From Desulfofustis sp964433645 (GTDB lineage: Bacteria; Desulfobacterota; Desulfobulbia; Desulfobulbales; Desulfocapsaceae), in contig CAYSSK010000118.1 of assembly GCA_964433645.1 (NCBI GenBank), positions 1 through 11,152 of the forward strand: a stretch of 11,152 nucleotides of DNA, given 5' to 3'. Below the pieces are notes generated by a model. The model searched no databases. It saw only the letters and a program-made list of their open reading frames with translations, and had not been told where the DNA came from. Shown here piece by piece: positions 1 to 5,486 of the stretch (the first letter of the stretch is position 1; each line of letters begins with the position of its first letter). The translations under genes were made by a program, and so were the position numbers.

Positions 1-251
1 TCGACAGTTTTGCGGTAACCACCCTGGCCGAACCGCTCTCTTTCAGGGAGCAGCTTCTCCGGCGGATCGGCAGCGAATCCCTCGCCGCCGTACTGCAATC
101 ATCGCTGCCGGCCGGTTTTGCCAGGCTGATGCAGGACATCGAGCCGGCAGCCGAGCAGCTGCTGCTTTTCAACGACCCGAACGGTCTCAACGCCCACTGC
201 ATGCTGCACCTCTTCGACTCGCCGGGAATGCCCTTTCCGGCTATGCCCTGA
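1..251 (+). CDS. 3' end of an unrecognised protein (partial)
   Basis: An open frame enters from the left edge, read from base 3, and ends at TGA 249-251. It encodes 82 visible C-terminal residues, beginning DSFAVTTLAEPL and ending SPGMPFPAMP. Codon choice (C/G-ending codons, frequent CTG, GCC and CAG) matches the neighbouring genes, which supports real coding. The visible part is helical-looking and soluble, with a Leu/Ala/Glu-rich stretch (QDIEPAAEQLLLFNDPNG) and no membrane segment. I do not recognise the family. It lies 69 bp before the Gate-domain membrane protein on the same strand, so the two could be co-transcribed, but nothing here proves it. The start and most of the protein are outside the window. 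Confidence 0.6.
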   Translation, partial: DSFAVTTLAEPLSFREQLLRRIGSESLAAVLQSSLPAGFARLMQDIEPAAEQLLLFNDPNGLNAHCMLHLFDSPGMPFPAMP

Positions 252-320
252 GATCGATGGCGCTCCCCGGAAAGTCGCCTTGAGGCCCTTTCGTTCTGCA
301 GCTGACCACGTGTTGCTCAC

Positions 321-1292
321 ATGGAACTGACTCTTTTCTCACTGCCCGTCCTCTGGGGACAATTAGTTCTGCCGCTGCTCAGATTGCTGCTGTTCATTGC
401 CATCGGGTTACTGGCCGCCAACCTCCTCGAGTCGCTGAACTGGACCGGCAAGATCGCCCTTGTCGCCCGGCCGCTGATCAGGCTCGGTCACTTTACCGAA
501 CACGTCGGCGCGGCCTTTGCGATGGCGCTCGTCTCCGGCGTTGCCGCCAATACCATGCTGGCCGAGGCCTATGAACGGGGGGATATCGACAAGAAAGAGC
601 TGGTGTTGGCCAACCTGTTCAACAGCCTGCCCACCTATTTCCTGCACCTGCCGACGATGATCGTCATTACGCTGCCCCTGATCAAAGGGGCGGCCTTCAT
701 CTATGTCGGCATCACCTTCCTGGCCGCCCTGCTCAGGACGCTGACCATTGTCGGGATCGGCCGGCTGCTGCTGCCGCCCCCGAAACAACGGGTAGTTCTC
801 TCGATGGCTCCGGAAAAAGAACAGGACTGGCGGCAACGCCGGCAAAAAATCTGGCGGCGCTTCAAGAAACGGATGAAAACAATCGCCCTGTTCACCGTGC
901 CGATCTACATCGTCATCTTTATCATGAACCGGCTCGCTTTTTTCGATTATCTCGAACAACGCGTCGGCTCCATGCTCGATTTTCTGCCCTGGCTCTCACC
1001 GCAGGCCATCGGCATCATCACGCTGCACCTGGCCGCCGAGCTGACCGCCGGGCTGGCCGCCGCCGGCGCACTGCTGCAGGACAATATCCTCAGCTACCGG
1101 GAAATCGTCTTCGCGCTGCTGATCGGCAATATCCTGTCTTCCCCGCTGCGAGCCGTCAGGCATCAGTTTCCTTACTATGCCGGCATTTTTCAACCAAAAC
1201 TGGCCGTCGAACTCATCGTCTACAACCAGTTGTTCCGCGTCGTCAGCCTGATTATCGCCGCGGCCTGCTATATCGCACTGACGGCGTCCTGA
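321..1292 (+). CDS. Gate-domain (nucleoside recognition family) inner-membrane protein
   Basis: This 323-residue polytopic membrane protein looks like the nucleoside-recognition/Gate superfamily (as in YjiG/YjiH, SpmA/SpmB and the FeoB core), a group of membrane proteins whose substrates are mostly unknown. It has two similar halves. The first, about residues 20-150, contains GVAANTMLAEAYERGDIDKKE and then NSLPTYFLHLP. The second, about 187-320, contains GLAAAGALLQDNILSYREIV and then NILSSPLRAVRHQFP. They are joined by a basic cytoplasmic linker (about 155-187) rich in Lys/Arg. The paired N-x-L...H-x-x-P elements (101-111 and 270-284) are the clearest sign of internal duplication. ATG 321 is the only reasonable start, because an in-frame TGA lies at 303-305; no good Shine-Dalgarno is visible. 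Its position just upstream of a B12-riboswitch operon suggests, but does not show, a corrinoid or cobalt-related role. The riboswitch operon has its own promoter, so this gene is probably not under riboswitch control. Confidence 0.8.
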   Translation: MELTLFSLPVLWGQLVLPLLRLLLFIAIGLLAANLLESLNWTGKIALVARPLIRLGHFTEHVGAAFAMALVSGVAANTMLAEAYERGDIDKKELVLANLFNSLPTYFLHLPTMIVITLPLIKGAAFIYVGITFLAALLRTLTIVGIGRLLLPPPKQRVVLSMAPEKEQDWRQRRQKIWRRFKKRMKTIALFTVPIYIVIFIMNRLAFFDYLEQRVGSMLDFLPWLSPQAIGIITLHLAAELTAGLAAAGALLQDNILSYREIVFALLIGNILSSPLRAVRHQFPYYAGIFQPKLAVELIVYNQLFRVVSLIIAAACYIALTAS

Positions 1293-1321
1293 CTCGGCCC
1301 TTGCCCGGTGCATACCGACCC

Positions 1322-1367
1322 CCACCGGCCAGGCGTCGCTCCGTGCCGAGGCGGATCGTGCCGGTGG
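1322..1367. repeat. Inverted repeat in the gap after the Gate gene
   Basis: CCACCGGC (1322-1329) pairs perfectly with GCCGGTGG (1360-1367) across a 30-nt loop. The loop is long and no T tract follows, so it is not a typical intrinsic terminator. It could still be an RNA fold at the 3' end of the Gate transcript, or chance in GC-rich DNA. No other terminator is visible between the Gate gene and the riboswitch promoter. Confidence 0.25.
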
Positions 1368-1380
1368 TATCCGGCGGTAG

Positions 1381-1409
1381 TTGACAAACAGCGGTTCAGG
1401 CGGTAGAAA
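1381..1409 (+). promoter_or_regulatory. Sigma-70-type promoter of the B12 uptake operon
   Basis: A perfect -35 box TTGACA (1381-1386) is followed by a 17-bp spacer and a -10 box TAGAAA (1404-1409, 4 of 6 to consensus). The predicted transcription start, about 7 nt downstream near 1416, falls only a few bases before the first stem of the cobalamin aptamer (about 1421). This geometry fits a promoter dedicated to the riboswitch leader. Confidence 0.75.
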
Positions 1410-1420
1410 AGGAGGACGGA

Positions 1421-1585
1421 CTCAGGTACCGGGTCGATCCGCTCGACCGGGTTTAAAAGGGAACTCCGTGCGATTCGGAGACGGGCCCGCCGCTGTAACC
1501 GGGACGAACGTTGCACGATGTCACTGGCCTCAATCGGCCGGGAAGGCGCAACCAGTAGAGTGAACCGGAAGTCAGAAGACCTGCC
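1421..1585 (+). ncRNA. Cobalamin (B12) riboswitch aptamer
   Basis: The leader contains the family's conserved blocks in the right order. There is a CAGGT/ACCTG closing helix (1423-1427 with 1579-1583) and a GGTCGA/TCGACC hairpin (from about 1431). Then come AAAAGGGAA (1455-1463) and the CTCCG...CGGAG stem (1464-1468 with 1476-1480). The B12 box CCCGCCGCTGTAACC lies at 1486-1500, and the 3' block AGAAGACCTGCC at 1574-1585. The variable peripheral part lies between 1501 and 1565 and includes a TGGCC/GGCC hairpin. The family senses adenosylcobalamin or related corrinoids and represses downstream genes when bound. The downstream btuCDF-like genes match the expected regulon. Exact ends are approximate. 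Confidence 0.95.
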
Positions 1586-1586
1586 T

Positions 1587-1621
1587 GAAGCATGCGAAGG
1601 CTTCCCGTGGAACAGGAAGCC
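1587..1621 (+). promoter_or_regulatory. Riboswitch expression-platform hairpin (possible switching helix)
   Basis: GGCTTCC (1599-1605) pairs with GGAAGCC (1615-1621) around a 9-nt loop. The same GCTTC can alternatively pair with the upstream GAAGC (1587-1591), which adjoins the aptamer's 3' block. Such mutually exclusive pairings are what a riboswitch platform needs. I cannot compute energies, so the switching role is inference. Confidence 0.4.
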
Positions 1622-1648
1622 AGCCGAAGATACGTGGAAAATCAGGGC

Positions 1649-1686
1649 ATCCCCGGATCGAATCTGTTGATCCGGGGATTTTTTTT
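1649..1686 (+). terminator. Riboswitch-controlled intrinsic terminator
   Basis: The arms ATCCCCGGATC (1649-1659) and GATCCGGGGAT (1669-1679) form a perfect 11-bp stem with a 9-nt loop. Seven further T's follow (1680-1686). It sits between the B12 aptamer and the permease start. This is the classical transcription-attenuation layout: ligand-bound aptamer allows the terminator to form, free aptamer permits read-through. Confidence 0.92.
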
Positions 1687-1690
1687 GGAG
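1687..1690 (+). promoter_or_regulatory. Ribosome binding site of the permease gene
   Basis: GGAG directly abuts the T tract of the terminator and precedes ATG 1703 by 12 nt, rather long spacing. It is the only Shine-Dalgarno-like motif near that start. It supports choosing ATG 1703 over ATG 1592, which lies inside the riboswitch. Confidence 0.5.
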
Positions 1691-1702
1691 CCGGCCGCCA
1701 CG

Positions 1703-2782
1703 ATGACCGTCACAGCACCGTCCGACCATACGCCACTCAAGCCGATCGTCCGGCGACCGCCCTTGCGGCTCATCCTGCCGCTGCTGCTGACCGCGCTGCT
1801 CGTACTGCAGATCGTTGCCGCCACCGGTCTGGGGTATATCGAAATCGGCCCGGCCGATATCGTCAGCGTCGTACTCATGCAGTTCGGCGCCGCCATGCCG
1901 GCGGAACTTACGCCGAGTTTTCCGTTCGTCATCATGGAAGTGCGCCTGCCCCGCATCCTCTGTGCCGCATTGGTCGGCGGCTCGCTGGCCATCGCCGGCT
2001 GCGTGTTCCAGTCATTGCTGCAAAACCCGCTGGCCGACCCGTACACGCTCGGCATTTCCTCCGGCGCCGCCTTCGGCGCCTCGCTGGCCATCCTGCTGCT
2101 GATGTTCGGTCTGGCGCTGCCGGGGTCATTGATCATTCCGCTGTTCGCCTTCGTCGGCGCGGTGCTCACCCTCTTCGGCGTCTTCTCCCTGAGCGCCCCG
2201 GCCACGCGCCTCTCGTCAAACAGTTTGATCCTGTCCGGCATCATTATCTCGGCGATCCTGTCGGCCGGTATCAGCCTGATCAAATTTCTCGCCGACGAGC
2301 AGGTCAACGCCATTATTTTCTGGCTCATGGGCAGCTTTATCGGCACCGGCTGGGCCGACGTGCTCATGCTGCTCGTGCTCGTTCTGCCCAGCTGTCTGCT
2401 GATCGGTCTGCACGCCCGCGAACTCGATATCATGTCCTTTGGCGACCGGACCGCCGACTCGCTCGGCATCGACTCGCCGGCCGTCCGGAAACGACTGCTG
2501 ATCGTCGCCTCGCTGGCCACCGCCGCCTGCGTCAGCGTCTCCGGCATCATCGGCTTTATCGGCCTGATCGTGCCACACTTCGTCAGGATGGCGCTCGGAC
2601 CCGACAATCGACTGCTCATCCCCTGCAGCTTTCTCTGCGGCGCCATTCTGCTGCTGCTCGCCGACACGGTAACCCGGGTCATGCTGCCGACGGAGCTGCC
2701 GATCGGGGTGCTGACCGCATTGATCGGCGGACCGTTTTTCTGCTACATTTTCCGCCGCAACCAATTGGCGAGGTGGCGCTGA
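1703..2782 (+). CDS. btuC: BtuC-type corrinoid ABC transporter permease
   Basis: This 359-residue FecCD-family inner-membrane permease is predicted to form the translocation channel for vitamin B12 or other corrinoids, as a dimer with two ATPase subunits. A short basic cytoplasmic N-terminus (to about residue 22) precedes many hydrophobic segments. Family signatures are RLPR (81-84), the CVFQ...NPLADP...LGISSGA block (100-122), the conserved SGIIGFIGLIVPHFVR loop (280-295) that contacts the ATPase, and ELPIGVLTALIGGPFF (331-346). The frame stays open upstream to ATG 1592, but that start lies in the riboswitch and upstream of its terminator. ATG 1703, behind GGAG, gives the usual family length. 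The FecCD family also carries iron-siderophore and haem permeases; the B12 riboswitch in the leader is what points to corrinoids. The stop codon overlaps the next gene's ATG. Confidence 0.92.
   Translation: MTVTAPSDHTPLKPIVRRPPLRLILPLLLTALLVLQIVAATGLGYIEIGPADIVSVVLMQFGAAMPAELTPSFPFVIMEVRLPRILCAALVGGSLAIAGCVFQSLLQNPLADPYTLGISSGAAFGASLAILLLMFGLALPGSLIIPLFAFVGAVLTLFGVFSLSAPATRLSSNSLILSGIIISAILSAGISLIKFLADEQVNAIIFWLMGSFIGTGWADVLMLLVLVLPSCLLIGLHARELDIMSFGDRTADSLGIDSPAVRKRLLIVASLATAACVSVSGIIGFIGLIVPHFVRMALGPDNRLLIPCSFLCGAILLLLADTVTRVMLPTELPIGVLTALIGGPFFCYIFRRNQLARWR
2770..2773 (+). promoter_or_regulatory. Ribosome binding site of the ATPase gene
   Basis: GAGG inside the 3' end of the permease gene lies 8 nt before ATG 2782. 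It supports that ATG over the in-frame GTG at 2773, which would overlap the binding site itself. Confidence 0.55.
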
Positions 2783-3567
2783 TGGCGACCGACCGGGGCT
2801 ATCGACTCAGCGACGCCGGTTTTTCCTACGGCCGGCACCACGCCGGTCTGCGGGCCCTGTCTCTGCAGGTTACACCCGGTCGTTTCTACGGCCTGCTCGG
2901 GCCGAACGGCAGCGGCAAGACCACGCTGCTCGACCTGCTCGCCGGTCACCTGGCACCGACCTGCGGCAGCGTTTTGCTCGACGGGCAGGCGGTCGATCGC
3001 TATTTTCCGCCGGATCGAGCCCGGCTGCTGACCAGCGTGCCGCAGAGCTTTTCCCTCAATTTCGACTACTGCGTCTACGATGTCGTGCTGATGGGACGGC
3101 ATCCGCATGTCCCGCGCTTTGCCCGGCCCGGCCGGGCCGATCGCGATGCGGTGGAAAACGCGCTGGCGGCCATGGAAATCGGCCGTTTTCGTGATCGCTC
3201 GGTCAGGCAGCTGTCCGGCGGTGAGAAGCAACGGGTGATGATCGCCCGGGCACTGGCCCAGGACACCGAGTATCTGCTGCTCGACGAGGTAACCGCCAAT
3301 CTCGATATCAACCACGCACTGGCCATCATGAAACTTCTGGCCCGGCTGGTTCGGCAGGGTCGCACCGTCATCGCGGCGATGCACGACCTGAACATCGCGC
3401 TGGCTTTCTGCGACCAGGTCATCGTCCTCAAAAACGGGGAGCTGTGGCGCTGCGGAGCGGCCGAGGAAATCGTCACGCCGCCGCTGGTCGCCGAGCTCTA
3501 CAAGGTCGAGGCTGAATCGTACCGGACGGCGGCAAAGACCAACCAACTCAGCTTTATCTACCGCTGA
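2782..3567 (+). CDS. btuD: BtuD-type corrinoid ABC transporter ATP-binding protein
   Basis: This 261-residue cytoplasmic ATPase powers the uptake system together with the preceding permease. All nucleotide-binding motifs are present and intact: Walker A GPNGSGKT (40-47), Q-loop Gln88 in VPQSF, the ABC signature LSGGEKQR (144-151), Walker B LLLDE (165-169) with the catalytic Glu169, and the H-loop His201 in AAMHDLN. The D-loop segment reads DEVTANLD rather than the commoner DEPTANLD, a mild substitution. The ATG is embedded in the permease stop (TGATG), which implies translational coupling. Length and the C-terminal extension (about 230-261) fit the FecE/BtuD/HmuV group. Corrinoid specificity is inherited from the riboswitch context and not from this sequence. 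Confidence 0.92.
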   Translation: MATDRGYRLSDAGFSYGRHHAGLRALSLQVTPGRFYGLLGPNGSGKTTLLDLLAGHLAPTCGSVLLDGQAVDRYFPPDRARLLTSVPQSFSLNFDYCVYDVVLMGRHPHVPRFARPGRADRDAVENALAAMEIGRFRDRSVRQLSGGEKQRVMIARALAQDTEYLLLDEVTANLDINHALAIMKLLARLVRQGRTVIAAMHDLNIALAFCDQVIVLKNGELWRCGAAEEIVTPPLVAELYKVEAESYRTAAKTNQLSFIYR

Positions 3568-3570
3568 CCG

Positions 3571-4584
3571 ATGCCGATGCTCTCTGCCCGCCAGCACCTA
3601 ACGCCGGCCCCGACACCCCGCCGGCAGCAGCAACACCGGGGGACCGCGCCGAGTCAACGGCGAGTGGCGGATTTCCGCATCGGGATCTTGGCGCTGCTCC
3701 TGCTGGTGCTTATCCTCGAGACGACGGCGACGGCCGGTTATGAACTGATCGACCACGACGGGGTTCGCCATCGCCTCGATCGGCCGTTCTCCAGAATTAT
3801 CTCGCTCTACCCGGCCCACACCGAAAACCTCGTCGAGATCGGCGCGAGCGATGCCCTCCTCGGTATTTCGACCAGCGACACCTACCCCGAGAGCATCCTC
3901 GACAAGCCCCGGTTTTCCTACCACGATACCGCGGAGAAGCTGATCGCCGCGGCGCCGGATTGCATCCTGATCAGGCCGATGATCCGGCACAGCGCCGCCA
4001 ACCTGGTTCACCAACTGGAGCGCTACGGGATCACCGTCATCTCCCTGCAGCCGGCAACCCCGGCCGAATTATATGATTACTGGCGGATCCTTGGCCGCAT
4101 CAGCGGCCGGAGCGACGGTGCCGCCCGGATGATCAGCGCCTTTCAAGACGAGCTCGAACAGCTGCAAGGCCGGGTCGCAGCCATACCGGAAGAGGCCCGC
4201 CCCCGGGTCTACTTCGAATCGATCCACCGGCGGATGCGCACCTTCTCGCCGGAATCGATCGCCGTCTTCTGCCTGACGGCGGCCGGCGGCGTCAACGTCG
4301 CCGACGATGCGGTCCCGAGACGGGGTACCAATATTGCCGATTACAGCAAGGAACGCATTCTGGCCAAGGCGGAAATGATTGATGTGTTCCTGGCCCAGTC
4401 GGGGCGGATGAACCGTATCACCATCGAGGAAATCCGCAACGAACCGGGATTTGGCGCAATCAAGGCGGTCCGCGAGGGTCGGATCCACCTGATCGACGAA
4501 ACCCTGGTGGCTCGGCCGACCATACGGCTGCTTCAGGGCATCCGCCGGATCAACCGGCTGCTCTACGAAAACAAATTACGATAA
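3571..4584 (+). CDS. btuF: BtuF-like periplasmic corrinoid-binding protein
   Basis: This protein (337 residues from ATG 3571) resembles the type III periplasmic binding proteins (Peripla_BP_2 family) that deliver corrinoids or siderophores to BtuCD-like transporters. A hydrophobic export segment (residues 36-56, IGILALLLLVLILETTATAG) is followed by the mature domain. The first lobe begins IISLYPAHTENLVEIGA (76-92) and the second starts near RPRVYFESI (210-218). Glu85 and Glu228 sit where this family places the salt-bridge glutamates that dock on the permease; this assignment is by motif, not alignment. No lipobox cysteine is present, so a soluble periplasmic protein is expected. The 35-residue basic leader before the hydrophobic core is long for a signal peptide. 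GTG 3664 would give a classical one (VADFRIGILALLL) and may be the true start. It follows the ATPase gene by 3 bp, in the same operon. Confidence 0.88.
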   Translation: MPMLSARQHLTPAPTPRRQQQHRGTAPSQRRVADFRIGILALLLLVLILETTATAGYELIDHDGVRHRLDRPFSRIISLYPAHTENLVEIGASDALLGISTSDTYPESILDKPRFSYHDTAEKLIAAAPDCILIRPMIRHSAANLVHQLERYGITVISLQPATPAELYDYWRILGRISGRSDGAARMISAFQDELEQLQGRVAAIPEEARPRVYFESIHRRMRTFSPESIAVFCLTAAGGVNVADDAVPRRGTNIADYSKERILAKAEMIDVFLAQSGRMNRITIEEIRNEPGFGAIKAVREGRIHLIDETLVARPTIRLLQGIRRINRLLYENKLR

Positions 4585-4736
4585 CGGGAAGTCACGACAA
4601 ACAATAAAAATCGTCATCGTCGTCGTACGGGCCGGCCGGTCCTGCCGGAGGCTTCATCGCGTAGGCCAGGCGCCCGAAAGAAGAAACGATCGACCGGGTA
4701 GTTCAGACTTTCAAACACATACGTATGGTGAGTTCA
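4585..4736. other. Intergenic gap between btuF and cobI
   Basis: This gap contains a short TCGTCATCGTCGTCG triplet run (about 4612-4626), a GC-rich palindromic stretch GGGCCGGCCGG (4630-4639 region) and a 15-mer shared with the right-edge gap. I find no B12 box, no intrinsic terminator with a T tract and no convincing promoter. Whether cobI is read through from the uptake operon or has its own promoter cannot be settled by eye. Confidence 0.5.
4635..4649 (+). repeat. 15-mer GCCGGTCCTGCCGGA, copy 1
   Basis: An identical copy lies at 10915-10929 in another intergenic gap. Here it overlaps GGGCCGGCCGG and can form a small CCGG/CCGG hairpin extended by GCC/GGC. It could be part of a dispersed extragenic palindromic element. 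In a GC-rich window of this size one such match could also arise by chance. Confidence 0.3.
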
Positions 4737-5486
4737 ATGACTGCAACGCTCTACATCGTCGGCACCGGACCGGGCGACCCGGATCTGATCACGGTCAAGG
4801 CCGTCAAAACCGCCGCAACCTGTCCGGTCATCGTCTCTCCCCGCGGTTCCGAGAACGGCCGTTCGACCGCTCTGTCCATTCTCGGCCGGGCGGTCGATCT
4901 TGCCGGCAAAGAGATAGTCCAGCTCCATTTCCCGATGAAAAAGATTCACAGCGGCCGGGAACCGGATCCTGAAGTGCTCGTGGCGTGGCGCCATGCGGCG
5001 CAGACCGTGCTCGATTTTCTCGACGGCGGGACCAGCGTCTGTTTCCCGACGCTCGGCGACCCGGCCATTTATTCGACCGGTTACTATCTCTACGAAACGC
5101 TCTGCGGCATCCGTTCCGATATCAAGACGGTGTTCATCCCCGGCGTCGCGGCGATGAGCAGCTGCTCCGCGGCACTGGCAACGCCAATCTGCCTCGGCGA
5201 CGAGATGGTGGCCATCGTTCCGGCCACCTTTTCCGATGCACGGCTCCTCGAGGTCCTGCAGCGTTTCGATACCATCGTTTTGATGAAGGTGCATCGGGTG
5301 CTGGATCGGCTGAGCATGCTGCTCACGCAGTGCGGGCTGATCGAGCAGGCGGTGCTGGTCGAGCGGGCCGGCACCGGAGAGGAGACGATTCACGACAGGC
5401 TCGACCAGATCACCGGTCAGCCGCACTATTATTCGACCATCATCGTCCGCAAACAACCGATCACCGCCCGGGTCCTGGTCAATTGA
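4737..5486 (+). CDS. cobI/cbiL: Precorrin-2/cobalt-factor II C20-methyltransferase
   Basis: This is a tetrapyrrole methylase-family enzyme that transfers a methyl group from S-adenosylmethionine to C20 of precorrin-2 (or its cobalt form), an early committed step of corrin-ring synthesis in the cytoplasm. From ATG 4737 it has 249 residues, normal for CobI/CbiL. Motifs are the N-terminal LYIVGTGPGDPDLITVKAVK (5-24), the FPTLGDPAIYST block (103-114) diagnostic of this subgroup, the FIPGVAAMSSCSAALATPI segment (133-151) of the SAM pocket, VLMKVHR (181-187), and VERAGTGEE (208-216). An in-frame ATG at 4725 is possible, but GGTGA (4727-4731) gives ATG 4737 a Shine-Dalgarno and the protein then starts at the usual distance from LY. 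No other cobalamin-synthesis gene is in the window. Whether it uses the aerobic or anaerobic substrate cannot be told from sequence; an anaerobic (CbiL) role fits the inferred lineage. Confidence 0.9.
   Translation: MTATLYIVGTGPGDPDLITVKAVKTAATCPVIVSPRGSENGRSTALSILGRAVDLAGKEIVQLHFPMKKIHSGREPDPEVLVAWRHAAQTVLDFLDGGTSVCFPTLGDPAIYSTGYYLYETLCGIRSDIKTVFIPGVAAMSSCSAALATPICLGDEMVAIVPATFSDARLLEVLQRFDTIVLMKVHRVLDRLSMLLTQCGLIEQAVLVERAGTGEETIHDRLDQITGQPHYYSTIIVRKQPITARVLVN
5479..5486. other. Shared palindromic double stop TCAATTGA
   Basis: TGA 5484-5486 ends cobI on the plus strand, and TCA 5479-5481 is the complement of the TGA that ends the M16 peptidase. The two stops are the two halves of one 8-bp palindrome, so the convergent genes overlap by 8 bp and leave no room for a terminator between them. 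Confidence 0.9.

Noticed and set aside
1381..1563. A 60-codon plus-strand open frame in the riboswitch region
   Set aside because: It starts in the -35 box and crosses the B12 aptamer; the RNA structure explains the sequence.
1642..2682. A 346-codon minus-strand open frame across the permease gene
   Set aside because: Antisense shadow of the FecCD permease; Ser/Arg/Met-rich with no domain pattern, and it overlaps the riboswitch terminator.
2743..3597. A 284-codon minus-strand open frame across the ATPase gene
   Set aside because: Shadow of a gene with intact Walker A, signature and Walker B motifs on the plus strand.
4600..4736. A second cobalamin riboswitch before cobI
   Set aside because: I looked for the B12 box and the GAAGACCTGCC-type block and found neither. 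The GCCGGTCCTG resemblance to the start of some btuB leaders is only superficial.
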